25,768 nt of DNA, taken from positions 1 through 25,768 of the IMG/VR virus record IMGVR_UViG_3300020451_000185; one strand, given 5' to 3'. The stretch is from a virus. Shown here one piece after another: positions 1 through 6,889 of this stretch (position 1 is its first letter; each line of letters begins with the position of its first letter). The notes below the pieces were generated by a model. It had not been told where the DNA came from. It made no database searches and worked only from the letters and a program-made list of their open reading frames with translations. The translations under genes were made by a program, and so were the position numbers.

Positions 1-140
1 CGCTTGGGACCAGTCTGCAAGTAATCTGCAATCGCATATTGAGCCCTCGTAGGAGGTGGAAGATGTAATTCATGCCACAATGCTTGCAAGAATAACTTGA
101 AGTCTTGCTGTAATAGGGCTAGAGAATTTTTTTCGGTCAT
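1..140 (-). CDS. terL: Terminase large subunit, N-terminal fragment (T7 gp19-like)
   Basis: This is the start of the ATPase/nuclease motor that packages DNA into the procapsid. Only the first 46 codons are in the window. They begin with an ATG (140-138) that overlaps the TGA of the 728-residue gene upstream in an ATGA junction, which suggests translational coupling. The translation begins MTEKNSLALLQQDFKLFL, and continues with ALWHELHLPPPTRAQ, then IADYLQTGPKR at the edge. The order 'FxxFLxxLW...L.LP.PT..Q...A..L..G' is the pattern at the N-terminus of T7 gp19, just ahead of its Walker A loop, which is out of view. Position after the small terminase gene and after all virion genes agrees with the T7 order. 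Family assignment rests on the short N-terminus plus context. Confidence 0.85.
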   Translation of the reverse strand, partial: MTEKNSLALLQQDFKLFLQALWHELHLPPPTRAQYAIADYLQTGPK

Positions 141-2323
141 TTCTTAGGTTTACTCCCTGTTACTGGTGGGTTATTATTGTCATCATCTTTCTTATTAAAT
201 TTTTTCTTTGGTTTTGTTTTCTTTCTAAACGGATCTGCAAACTTACCACTTTCTGTTTCTTTTTTTTTAATTGTTTTAGATTTCGTTTTAAGTGGGGATA
301 AAGAGTCAACTTTTTTTCTTAAGCTAGCTAATAAACTTTTCTGTTCTGTTGTCATCTTTTGATTAGAAAGATAGTTAATTCCAAAATCAGCAGATTGACC
401 GGGTCTAGTTATTAAAATCTCTTCAATCATTTCTGGAAATTGTCTAAGAAGTTTTACATACTCGTCAACTTGTAACATTTGTAGTAAACTTACACCACCA
501 GACTTATACTTTGATAAAACATCTTTAAATACAGCTAAGTTTATACCATCTATATTAAATGGTGTTTCTGGATCATTTAAGTTTATACCGTAAGCTGCTA
601 AATCATCACCCTCTTCAGCAACTTGTGCTACATAATCATCAACTAAACGTTGTCTAAGCTGAACTGGTACAGCATTTGCTACATCAAGCTCAGGTTTCAT
701 GTAATTTAAGAACGACTCTTCAAGATTTGAGGCTGTGCCTTCTACTCTATTTACGTTTACATCTAAATCAGCAGCAGCTTTTGTTGCTCTATTACCAAAT
801 TCTTCTACAACTGAGTCGATTGGACCATCAAGAAGTTCGTCTAAACCTTTTCCTCTAAACAAACTTCTGACAATACTTCTTGTAGGTTCTGCTTGAAAGT
901 TACCTAAAAAGTTAGCATTATTTATAGCATCATTATCCTGTAGTATATTTAATACTGCTCGTATATGACCATACTCAAAGTAAGGATCAGTTGCTATATC
1001 AGCAAGTCTATCTTCAATAGCTGTTTGTAGCTCTTCTAAATTAGTTACTTCAAGAGCTGGTATTTTATTTCTTCTCATTCTTGGTGTTCTAAGATAAATA
1101 ATACCACCTTCATTACGTATAATTTTTTGTAGTCCAGCTTTATCTACTGGTTCTGGTAATCTAAACATATCAGCTAAACGAACTCCAAACTCATCCAGAT
1201 CTCCAGTTTTTAACTCTTGCTCTGTATAAATTTTGTTCATCATTCGTATTATAAACTGAGTCTGATCCTGTTGATCTAATACTGTTTGTAAGTACCTATC
1301 CCAATCGCCTTGATCGTAAGTACCTTCGTACTTTGCAGCTAATCCTAAGTCTTCCCAACTATCTTTATTTAAGTTAGTTCGTGCAAACTTTCTTAAGTTT
1401 TTTTGAGCTTCTGGAGTTAAAGTCCTGTAAAATGGTGTTTCTGGTTTTAATTTAAACTGAGCATCACCTATTGGTAAATTTAGATCATCTGGGAAATCTT
1501 TTGAGGCAAATACTTCTATAGGTTTTAAATTTTTAGCATAGTTTTGAAGCCCAACTGTACCAGCATCCAATATTTTTTGCATACCAGCACTAACTGTACC
1601 ACCAACAGCTCCACCTAAAAGTGCTTCTTGAGCTGTTAAAAATCTACCTTCATCTATACCAACACGTATCTGTTCAGCACCCACACCAGTCAAACCGCCT
1701 GAGATAGCAGCTCTTTTTAAACTGCCTGCTTTACCCAGTCCAGTTTTTACACCTTGAAAAGCTTTTCCAGCTTTTAGTTGAGTTCCCGGTATAATACCAA
1801 CAGCTCCTGAGCTAAGTACTTCGCCTAAACTAAAACTTGTATCTCCTCTAAGTCTCTGTGCAATTATGTTAGCAATTGAACCAGAAGCAAAGTTAGCTAA
1901 ACCATAAAGAGCAATACCTGTTGGACCGAATAACGGGTTAAGAAGACCAGCAGTCAATTTATCTGTAGCTAAACCGGCAGCTATTTCAAAACTCACACCT
2001 TTTGCTATATCACCGGCATCAGGTTCATCTTCTTCGTTTTCTTCAGCTCTATCTTTTAAAAAGTTTTCACCTGATACTTCTTTATCGTAAGCTTCTTGAT
2101 TCTGAGCTTCGTAACGCTCAACCTCTTCTTTTAGTTTACGTTCATTATACTCTGCGGCTAGCTCTTCTTCTTTGTTCATCGCAAGATCTACGTCTATGTC
2201 AATAAACTTGTCTGGATTGTCTTGATACCTTTGTAATTGTTTTGGCGTTAAATAATCTTCTGGATTAGCTCCACCACTGTTAAAAATCAGTTGCCTGTTA
2301 ATTTCATCATCTTTTTTACTCAT
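137..2323 (-). CDS. Large protein of unknown function next to terminase; candidate virion/ejection protein
   Basis: I do not recognise a family. The 728-residue product has a charged, probably helical stretch at about residues 45-105 (many E, K and Q), then a long Gly/Ala-rich, amphipathic to hydrophobic stretch at about 105-255 with GPTGIALYGLANFASGSIAN and repeated AVGG/GGLTG patches. A mixed alpha/beta-looking middle follows, and then a very basic tail (about 675-728) rich in KK, KTK and NNN. Strongly basic tails often bind DNA, and Gly/Ala-rich segments also occur in the gp16-like ejection protein of this window, so a virion-internal or membrane-penetrating role is possible, but that is inference from composition only. 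Its ATG (2323-2321) overlaps the HNH gene's TGA, and its own TGA overlaps the terminase ATG, so it sits inside the packaging block. No Shine-Dalgarno is visible; coupling to the upstream gene probably drives translation. Confidence 0.7.
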   Translation of the reverse strand: MSKKDDEINRQLIFNSGGANPEDYLTPKQLQRYQDNPDKFIDIDVDLAMNKEEELAAEYNERKLKEEVERYEAQNQEAYDKEVSGENFLKDRAEENEEDEPDAGDIAKGVSFEIAAGLATDKLTAGLLNPLFGPTGIALYGLANFASGSIANIIAQRLRGDTSFSLGEVLSSGAVGIIPGTQLKAGKAFQGVKTGLGKAGSLKRAAISGGLTGVGAEQIRVGIDEGRFLTAQEALLGGAVGGTVSAGMQKILDAGTVGLQNYAKNLKPIEVFASKDFPDDLNLPIGDAQFKLKPETPFYRTLTPEAQKNLRKFARTNLNKDSWEDLGLAAKYEGTYDQGDWDRYLQTVLDQQDQTQFIIRMMNKIYTEQELKTGDLDEFGVRLADMFRLPEPVDKAGLQKIIRNEGGIIYLRTPRMRRNKIPALEVTNLEELQTAIEDRLADIATDPYFEYGHIRAVLNILQDNDAINNANFLGNFQAEPTRSIVRSLFRGKGLDELLDGPIDSVVEEFGNRATKAAADLDVNVNRVEGTASNLEESFLNYMKPELDVANAVPVQLRQRLVDDYVAQVAEEGDDLAAYGINLNDPETPFNIDGINLAVFKDVLSKYKSGGVSLLQMLQVDEYVKLLRQFPEMIEEILITRPGQSADFGINYLSNQKMTTEQKSLLASLRKKVDSLSPLKTKSKTIKKKETESGKFADPFRKKTKPKKKFNKKDDDNNNPPVTGSKPKK

Positions 2324-2646
2324 CTTATATGTGATAGAATAGTTTGTTCTCGATCAGTGATACCAAATGTCGACCTCATCCAGTCCCTCCAGTTTTTACT
2401 ACCTTTTTCCTGATTGCATTTTCTACACGACGGTACAACATTTGTTGCCACATCTTCTCCGCCCCTACATTTTGGACGTACGTGGTCAATGGTGAGTTTT
2501 TGTAAATCATAAGTTTCTCCGCAATAAACACATGTACAGTTGAAGTGCTCTTTGATGGCTCTTCTCCAGAGCCGTTTAGAATCTGAACTTGTCATGGTTA
2601 TTAAATTGTGTAAATAGTGATCAGGGTTTGGTAGTAATGGGGTCAT
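2320..2646 (-). CDS. HNH endonuclease
   Basis: A small HNH (beta-beta-alpha-metal) nuclease of 108 residues. The zinc knuckles CVYC (C39/C42) and CRKC (C74/C77) flank the catalytic core TIDHVRPKCRGGEDVATNVV, in which D54-H55 are the metal/catalytic pair and N69 the middle HNH residue; CNQEKG follows as usual. The start used here (2646) overlaps the TGA of the upstream basic-protein gene in an ATGA junction. An internal ATG at 2595 would give a 91-residue protein with the whole domain intact, so the first 17 residues are uncertain. It lies between the small and large terminase genes. HNH proteins beside terminases are known partners in packaging in some tailed phages (HK97 gp74 type), but small HNH proteins can also be free-standing homing endonucleases; sequence alone does not separate the two. 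Confidence 0.88.
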   Translation of the reverse strand: MTPLLPNPDHYLHNLITMTSSDSKRLWRRAIKEHFNCTCVYCGETYDLQKLTIDHVRPKCRGGEDVATNVVPSCRKCNQEKGSKNWRDWMRSTFGITDREQTILSHIR

Positions 2647-2894
2647 TTGTTGATTTTGAGTCTGCTACGTCTGTTAATAGAGGGCTTTTGTTTTCTGCCC
2701 TTGGTTTTACTGCCCTTATAATGGGCGGCATCCAACCCGTCACGGTTGCCATATGTGCCAAGTTTTCTATTAAGTTTGTTTGCATTAACTCTAATCTCCA
2801 GACCTTTCTTAGTTTTGTTGTATTTTTTCTGCTGCTTACGCCTTTTAGCGGCAGCTTTTGGATTCTTCTTGTAGTATTCAGAAGTTTTTGCCAT
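2643..2894 (-). CDS. Small highly basic protein of a cyanophage hypothetical family
   Basis: An 83-residue, Lys/Arg/Asn-rich protein starting MAKTSEYYKKNPKAAAKR and containing GTYGNRDGLDAAHYKGSK near its C-terminus. I recall similar small basic proteins (MAKTS..Y..NPEA..., with a D-A-S/A-H motif) in cyanophages generally, without known function. The DAAH/KGSK segment resembles the D-H part of an HNH-like fold, but no zinc knuckles are present, so I do not call it a nuclease. The start at 2894 is chosen because AGAGGA lies 6-7 bases ahead of it. A longer reading from 2924 exists but lacks such a site and would overlap the small terminase gene by 47 bases rather than 17. Nucleic-acid binding is plausible from charge only. 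Confidence 0.75.
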   Translation of the reverse strand: MAKTSEYYKKNPKAAAKRRKQQKKYNKTKKGLEIRVNANKLNRKLGTYGNRDGLDAAHYKGSKTKGRKQKPSINRRSRLKINK

Positions 2895-3141
2895 ATACTT
2901 TCCTCTTAACGAGTGAAGGGTCAACGGTAGGTAGAAGTTTATTGAGTTTGTCTAAAGGACTACCATCGTAGGCAACACCTGTTATGTCATTGGTTTTTAA
3001 CCAGTCACATGCTGCTTTTAAATCTTGTGTAGTCGCTTCTCCACTCTTTATTCTATGTAGAAAGTCCTCTGTAACAAGATAGTGTAGCTCATTAAAGGTT
3101 TCTTCTGTCGCTTTTCTAGGTAGTTTCTTTAGCTCGTCCAT
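2878..3141 (-). CDS. Terminase small subunit / DNA packaging protein (T7 gp18-like)
   Basis: An 87-residue protein, the same size as T7 gp18 (89), which recognises phage DNA and regulates the large terminase. The segment ATTQDLKAACDWLKTNDITG (residues 37-55) followed by VAYDGSPLDKL is the pattern I associate with small packaging proteins of T7-like phages: a helix pair, then NDITGV and a short acidic/proline linker. It begins with ATG at 3141-3139, sharing one base with the TAA of the 52-codon gene upstream (TAATG). TAGGAG lies about 5 bases ahead, one of the few clear Shine-Dalgarno sites here. Context supports the call: it follows the fibre and holin-like genes and precedes the large terminase, separated from it by three genes. 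Confidence 0.75.
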   Translation of the reverse strand: MDELKKLPRKATEETFNELHYLVTEDFLHRIKSGEATTQDLKAACDWLKTNDITGVAYDGSPLDKLNKLLPTVDPSLVKRKVYGKNF

Positions 3142-3299
3142 TAATCTCCTAATAAGTTTTTCTTAACTAGCTCAACTAGCTTGTCATCAACAGTATTATC
3201 TGTAGATTTTGCATATGCCTCTAATAATTTTACTATCAGTTCTTTAACTGCTGTAGTTTTTATAAAGGCAAATAAGATTGGTTTTACTAATGTTATCAT
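3141..3299 (-). CDS. 52-residue hypothetical protein
   Basis: This short gene is found by reading the coupled frame between its neighbours. It starts with ATG at 3299-3297, overlapping the TGA of the 39-codon gene (ATGA), and ends with TAA at 3143-3141, sharing a base with the small-terminase ATG. The product starts MITLVKPILFAFIKTTAVKE and continues LIVKLLEAYAKSTDNTVDDK to the C-terminal LLGD. Residues 3-13 form a short hydrophobic segment followed by an amphipathic helix. I recall similar short proteins (KPxLFAFLKTxAVKxL...TxDNTVDD) in cyanophages, with no known function. The exact overlaps on both sides and the coherent composition argue for a real gene. Confidence 0.7.
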   Translation of the reverse strand: MITLVKPILFAFIKTTAVKELIVKLLEAYAKSTDNTVDDKLVELVKKNLLGD

Positions 3300-3415
3300 A
3301 GTGATGGTGTGTCTAGATCTGCGGTGTCTTTTTTAGCAGCTGCTTTCTTTCTTTTAGCAGCTTTTGTTTTCTTAGCCTTTTCTTCGGCTTCCCATTGTAG
3401 TGTTAGTGAACTCAT
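3296..3415 (-). CDS. 39-residue Lys/Ala-rich hypothetical protein
   Basis: A tiny gene with ATG at 3415-3413, directly beside the end of the secreted-protein gene (stop at 3416-3418, no gap). The product begins MSSLTLQWEAEEKAKKTKAA and ends ADLDTPSL; the middle is a run of K, A and R likely to form a charged helix. Its TGA overlaps the next ATG (ATGA). Function is unknown. Support comes from the tight packing on both sides rather than from any family; low-complexity Lys/Ala composition makes it the least certain of the small genes. Confidence 0.55.
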   Translation of the reverse strand: MSSLTLQWEAEEKAKKTKAAKRKKAAAKKDTADLDTPSL

Positions 3416-3943
3416 TTAAAATAATCCAAATTTCTTTTCTTTTTTAGGCGGTTTAACTTTGACTATAGGTACAATATCCTGACACATGATAGACATATCT
3501 GTATTAGGTCGTATCTGAAAGCCTTTCTTCATTAAGTCCGCACATTTATGGGCTCTTGTAAGTTCATACTCAAGCCTTAGTTTTTCTTCGTAGCGTTTAG
3601 CTATATTCTTACACTGTGCGTATCCTTTCTTATCTAGTGGAACCATAAAGTTAATCTGGAACCCCCAGTTTTCTGCTAAGGTATAACTACTAGGCTGCAT
3701 AAATTCATCAAGTGGCTTTGTATGGTTGCCCATATAAAAAGGCTGAAATGTCATTGTACTGCCATTACAGCTTATATTTGGACCCATGTACTGCCTACTT
3801 TGTGCTCCGTTGTTTTGGAACTGTACAGCTTGGTTAGTTACGTTACCCGTAGCAGCAGCTACAGGATTACTCACGTTGTTATCATCTCCTTCAGCAAGTA
3901 CAGGTGTACCTATTGAGAGAAGATAGAGTAAGATGAGGTAGTA
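3416..3943 (-). CDS. Secreted protein of unknown function; start codon unresolved
   Basis: The coding frame gives a signal-peptide-like stretch, YYLILLYLLSIGTPVLA, followed by a mature part beginning EGDDNNVSNPVAAATGNVTN. Later come four cysteines (in ISCNGS, AQCKN, HKCAD and IMCQD) and a basic tail, KPPKKEKKFGLF. I recall cyanophage proteins with this architecture (signal peptide, VTNQAVQ, spaced Cys) just after a partner like the next entry; their role is unknown. The odd point is initiation. The hydrophobic segment lies inside the 3' end of the overlapping gene (stop at 3912-3910) in its -1 frame, and no ATG, GTG or TTG occurs in frame for well over 100 bases ahead of it. The frame stays open to 4330, but that part translates as Asn/Arg low-complexity shadow. 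The right end given here is the first residue of the hydrophobic segment, not a proven start. Confidence 0.65.
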   Translation of the reverse strand, partial: YYLILLYLLSIGTPVLAEGDDNNVSNPVAAATGNVTNQAVQFQNNGAQSRQYMGPNISCNGSTMTFQPFYMGNHTKPLDEFMQPSSYTLAENWGFQINFMVPLDKKGYAQCKNIAKRYEEKLRLEYELTRAHKCADLMKKGFQIRPNTDMSIMCQDIVPIVKVKPPKKEKKFGLF

Positions 3944-4266
3944 CTGTCTGTTTCGATTTCTCTTTCGATTGAGATTGTTTCGATTGTGCCTGCTTCTCTG
4001 GTTGTGATCTGTAGATCCCAGTCCGCTGCATTGGCTGTTGGTGCATAAGTTGCGTTGTCTGCTCCTATGCTGCCAGTCACGGTAATATTTGTACCACTCC
4101 AAGATGAAGAGGCCGAGCCCTTGATGTCGTGCTCGATTGTTTCCGTTATTGTTTGTTGTGTTGTTGTCGTTGACTGCATTGAGCCTGTTGTGAAGGCTGG
4201 TGTTACAGTATTTGCTCTCGCTATTGTGGGTGACAACAATGCTAAGAGAAGAATCCATTTTTTCAT
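3910..4266 (-). CDS. Secreted protein of unknown function (Thr/Ser-rich)
   Basis: A 118-residue protein with a textbook signal peptide: MKKWILLLALLSPTIARA, cleavage expected after ARA, mature N-terminus NTVTPAFTTGSMQSTTTTQQ. The mature part is rich in Thr, Ser and Ile (ITETIEHDIKG, SIEREIETDSTTSS) and looks beta-stranded; there is no cysteine and no lipobox, so it should be periplasmic rather than a lipoprotein. The ATG (4266-4264) shares a base with the TAA of the holin-like gene (TAATG). It lies in the position where lysis genes sit in T7-like phages, and its 3' end overlaps the next secreted protein in another frame. The nested arrangement recalls Rz/Rz1 spanins, but neither product shows a coiled-coil periplasmic domain or lipobox, so that reading is weak. 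Confidence 0.75.
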   Translation of the reverse strand: MKKWILLLALLSPTIARANTVTPAFTTGSMQSTTTTQQTITETIEHDIKGSASSSWSGTNITVTGSIGADNATYAPTANAADWDLQITTREAGTIETISIEREIETDSTTSSYSIFSQ

Positions 4267-4562
4267 TATTTTGGTTTGGGTAATTCTTTCTTCTCTCCGT
4301 TCTTCTTACCATTACCAGTAGAAAGCCCAAATGTTGCTAGGGCTCCAGTAAAGATCGAAGCTACGAAAGTGATGTCTGCTGATGCAGATGACTTCTTTAC
4401 CATTGGCAGCTCAACATAGTTTAATGTAATAATAAACCCTGACCAGATAACTACACCTAGACGCACTGCTGCACCTAGTACTGCCATCTGTTCATCATGG
4501 TCATCTACGTTTTCTTTGAGCTTGGTGAAGATTCCTTTTTTTTCTGGCGGTTTTGTTTCCAT
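4266..4562 (-). CDS. Two-helix membrane protein, holin candidate
   Basis: A 98-residue protein with two hydrophobic segments, about residues 27-51 (VLGAAVRLGVVIWSGFII) and 63-81 (DITFVASIFTGALATFG). It has a charged N-terminus (KPPEKKG) and a highly charged C-terminus (GKKNGEKKELPKPK). Size, two membrane spans and basic tail fit a class II holin such as T7 gp17.5, and the location after the fibre genes and before the small terminase matches T7 17.5. The sequence itself is of a family I recall from cyanophages as hypothetical (VLGxAVRLGVVIWSGF...NYVELPMVKK), so 'holin' is inferred from topology and synteny, not from sequence similarity. It overlaps the proline-rich gene by 58 bases and ends at the ATG of the next secreted protein. 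Confidence 0.65.
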   Translation of the reverse strand: METKPPEKKGIFTKLKENVDDHDEQMAVLGAAVRLGVVIWSGFIITLNYVELPMVKKSSASADITFVASIFTGALATFGLSTGNGKKNGEKKELPKPK

Positions 4563-4897
4563 TTATTTATTTTACCTTGTAGGAACTTCTGTAATTTCTT
4601 CTTAATGTTTTCTATAATCGGCTGAGTAAGAGTTGTAGCAGCTACCGCTGTAACAGCCGCTGCTGCCGCTGTAACAAGTACTTCAGACGAGGGTATAGGA
4701 ATAGGGGGTAAGGGTGGTAAGTTTAGCCTAGGAGCCGGAGGAACCTCTTTAGTCTCTACAGGTTTAGCACCTTCTGGATCTCGTAGATCACTAGGAGGTA
4801 CAACCATAGGAATATAGTAAGGCACGTCAGCTCTAGGTAACGGTATGGATATAGTCTCTATCTCCATAGCCGGTGGTAAGTCTATTGATGGAACCAT
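4505..4897 (-). CDS. Proline-rich protein with one membrane segment
   Basis: A 130-residue protein in three parts. Residues 1-70 are proline-rich and extended (SIDLPPAMEIETISIPLP, RADVPYYIPMVVPPSDL, LPPLPPIPIP). Residues 73-91 are an Ala/Val/Thr hydrophobic segment that could cross or lie in a membrane. The C-terminus is strongly basic (IKKKLQKFL, KWKQNRQKKK). I recall cyanophage proteins of this design beginning IDLPP...PRADVP, function unknown. A role at the membrane beside the holin-like protein, or as a virion rod-like protein, are both possible. Start at 4897 is 16 bases inside the preceding oxygenase gene. Confidence 0.7.
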   Translation of the reverse strand: MVPSIDLPPAMEIETISIPLPRADVPYYIPMVVPPSDLRDPEGAKPVETKEVPPAPRLNLPPLPPIPIPSSEVLVTAAAAAVTAVAATTLTQPIIENIKKKLQKFLQGKINKWKQNRQKKKESSPSSKKT

Positions 4898-5484
4898 GAT
4901 GGATTATAAGAAGAATCTCCGCTTCCATATTTTCCTACAGGTACCATGTTAAATGCTAATGATTTTCTTCCGTCTTCATTATTAACCATAGAATAATGAT
5001 TTATAGAACTTGGGAAAATCACAAGTAAATTGTGTTCTGGTTTTATTGCTATATCCTGAGTCATAGGTGTACCTTTATCTTTACCGAGTAAAAAATGTTC
5101 TCGTTCAGATATAGGATTTCTAAAAGCTAAGTGAGCAGCGTCGTCACCGTATTCACCAAAGTAAAGAACGCAGCTCCATAAACAGTTTTTGTGATTATGG
5201 AAATGCACTCTATCACCTTTGTTTAAACAAGTTATCCAAGAAGTTGATATTTGCCAATCAACAGTTGGGTAGTTCATAGTCTTCTTTATGAAGTACTTAA
5301 ACTGAGCAGTTAGTATTATTTTATACTTTGGATACTTTTCTAAAATTCTATAATTGTCTACATTTTGAATTATCTCTGCTTGGCTGTTACCATACTGATA
5401 ATCTGTAGATTTATCTAATTCAGAAAAATCTTCTTTTAAAACTTGTGAACCAAAAAGATAGCTAAAGGGTGTTAAAATTTCCAT
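4882..5484 (-). CDS. Putative 2-oxoglutarate/Fe(II)-dependent oxygenase (TIGR02466-like)
   Basis: The 200-residue product begins MEILTPFSYLFGSQVLKEDF. It carries the features of the phage/marine 2OG-Fe(II) oxygenase group often annotated TIGR02466. ISTSWITCLNKGDRVHFHNH has an H-x-H metal-binding element (H94-H98 region), with KNCLWSCVLYFGEY next. Then IFPSSINHYSMVNNEDGRKS supplies the distal metal histidine (about H163) and the arginine (about R173) that would bind the 2OG carboxylate, within the usual 'FPS...H...R.S...N' ending. Such enzymes hydroxylate or demethylate an unknown substrate at the expense of 2OG and O2. A longer reading from 5535 exists, but those 17 residues only shadow the preceding fibre gene; the chosen start is 8 bases after that gene's stop. 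No Shine-Dalgarno is visible for either. Confidence 0.72.
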   Translation of the reverse strand: MEILTPFSYLFGSQVLKEDFSELDKSTDYQYGNSQAEIIQNVDNYRILEKYPKYKIILTAQFKYFIKKTMNYPTVDWQISTSWITCLNKGDRVHFHNHKNCLWSCVLYFGEYGDDAAHLAFRNPISEREHFLLGKDKGTPMTQDIAIKPEHNLLVIFPSSINHYSMVNNEDGRKSLAFNMVPVGKYGSGDSSYNPSWFHQ

Positions 5485-5491
5485 AGGGTGG

Positions 5492-6889
5492 TTAATAAGG
5501 TTGTGTATACATTGGTAAAACTTGATACTCTGCATAGTCGAGAGTACTAGAATCTATTGTGCTTTTTGCGGTCATAAAAGCTTGTGGCTTTACAGAAAAT
5601 TCTGCAATATCTAATGTTCCAGAACTATCGGAGTCTGGAAGAATAGAGGCAGGCGGTGTTGGTGCAGACGTAACTGAGGTTACTGTTCTTATTGCTTCCC
5701 AACCGTCATCGACGATATCTTGAATACTTAAGGTTAAATCGGGTGCTCCAGTGTTTCCTACCAAAGAATCTGGAATTGTTACAGTCTCATTTATCGCATA
5801 ATCTTGACCTAAATTATCATAATCAAAGGATCCAGACCCGTAAATAGTAGAAGTGTCAATACTTCCATCTGTTTTTACTGTTAAATAATAAGTTTGACCA
5901 TAACCATTTCCACTGGTCATAGCTGGAGTAATATATACAGTATAAGTATTACCGGCTACAGCAGCTCTAGTAGAATTAGCTGTAGTTAAGTTACCCGAAT
6001 TATACCAGAAAATCTTATTCTGAACATTATGTTTGATCTTAACATGATCTCCTACAACATAACCTCCTCCACCGTCTTTAATTAAAACACCTCCGTCATA
6101 AGTAGGAGGGCTGGTAGTATTATCTTGAAGTGCACCACTAGAACCATTGTGTGTTACTTCTATTTTTAAACCAGTTCCATTTCCTGTATAGTTATTACTA
6201 ATTGGATAAGCGTGATTACCTATAATATAAGTATCTAAATCTCTTCCGGCAACAACTTTATATGCAATACCGTTAAGATGTAGTAACTGTCCGGCAGCAT
6301 ATCCATAAGGATGATAACCACTTAAACCTGTAACAGCACCATAGTTTGACGTTGGAGCTGTATAAGTATAGCTATTATCATTACTAGCAAAAGGTTTACA
6401 AGTATACTCAGCGTATTGTAAAGGTAGTGTGCTTATGGTAGAGTTTGCTGGAATATGAACCAAAGGTTTACATTGAAACTCTATAAAATCATCTAAAGTT
6501 ATATTAGACGAATTGTATTTTGGTAAAACATTTGTAGGGGTACTTCCTCCTCCCCCACCTGATGGTGGCTGATAAACAAAGCTAGATGGTAGTGCCCAGA
6601 CAGGTTTGACCCCAAAGTAGGCATAATCTAAAGTGTTAGTGTTAAGCCCACTTTTAGCTGCAACATCTACAATAGGTAAACAACCAAATTCAGCATAATC
6701 TAAACTGGCTAGATCTAAATAATCTGGAAGTGAAACCCCAGAGGGAGGAGCTGCTGTAGCCCCTTTCCAAGTTCCAGATACATTTGCGGAGAATACTGTA
6801 CCAGTTTTCCAAGTTCCATTTACGTTTACGTAGTAATCAGTAGCTTGTTTCCAGACACCATTTACATTAACGTAAACGGTATTACTCAC
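5492..6889 (-). CDS. Repeat-containing putative tail fibre / adhesin protein
   Basis: A 465-residue Gly/Ser/Thr/Tyr-rich protein of virion-adhesin character. The N-terminus has three tandem copies of a roughly 14-residue unit (YVNVNGVWKQAT, YVNVNGTWKTGT, FSANVSGTWKGAT). Six degenerate copies of a 'TLDYAEFxxKP' motif follow, in three pairs at about 63/87, 131/155 and 426/450, separated by a Pro/Gly5 linker (110-116) and a beta-rich central domain (about 170-410) with GGVLIKDGGGGYVVGDHVKI. Translation starts with GTG at 6889-6887, inside the end of the preceding gene (8-base overlap); the first residues MSNTVYVNVN line up with the repeat, which supports this start. No enzymatic motif seen. Assignment to the tail is by composition and position in the fibre block. 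Confidence 0.7.
   Translation of the reverse strand: MSNTVYVNVNGVWKQATDYYVNVNGTWKTGTVFSANVSGTWKGATAAPPSGVSLPDYLDLASLDYAEFGCLPIVDVAAKSGLNTNTLDYAYFGVKPVWALPSSFVYQPPSGGGGGSTPTNVLPKYNSSNITLDDFIEFQCKPLVHIPANSTISTLPLQYAEYTCKPFASNDNSYTYTAPTSNYGAVTGLSGYHPYGYAAGQLLHLNGIAYKVVAGRDLDTYIIGNHAYPISNNYTGNGTGLKIEVTHNGSSGALQDNTTSPPTYDGGVLIKDGGGGYVVGDHVKIKHNVQNKIFWYNSGNLTTANSTRAAVAGNTYTVYITPAMTSGNGYGQTYYLTVKTDGSIDTSTIYGSGSFDYDNLGQDYAINETVTIPDSLVGNTGAPDLTLSIQDIVDDGWEAIRTVTSVTSAPTPPASILPDSDSSGTLDIAEFSVKPQAFMTAKSTIDSSTLDYAEYQVLPMYTQPY

Noticed and set aside
2589-2909. Plus-strand 106-codon frame with hydrophobic product
   Set aside because: Antisense of the Lys-rich basic protein and the HNH start; poly-Lys codons read backwards as Phe/Leu explain the hydrophobicity.
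3416-4266. Rz/Rz1 spanin pair
   Set aside because: Overlapping frames and signal peptides recall spanins, but there is no lipobox cysteine and no long periplasmic coiled coil.
3944-4330. N-terminal extension of the second secreted protein up to 4330
   Set aside because: Asn/Arg/His low-complexity translation that is a frame shadow of the Thr/Ile-rich secreted protein; would bury the signal peptide in the middle of the protein.
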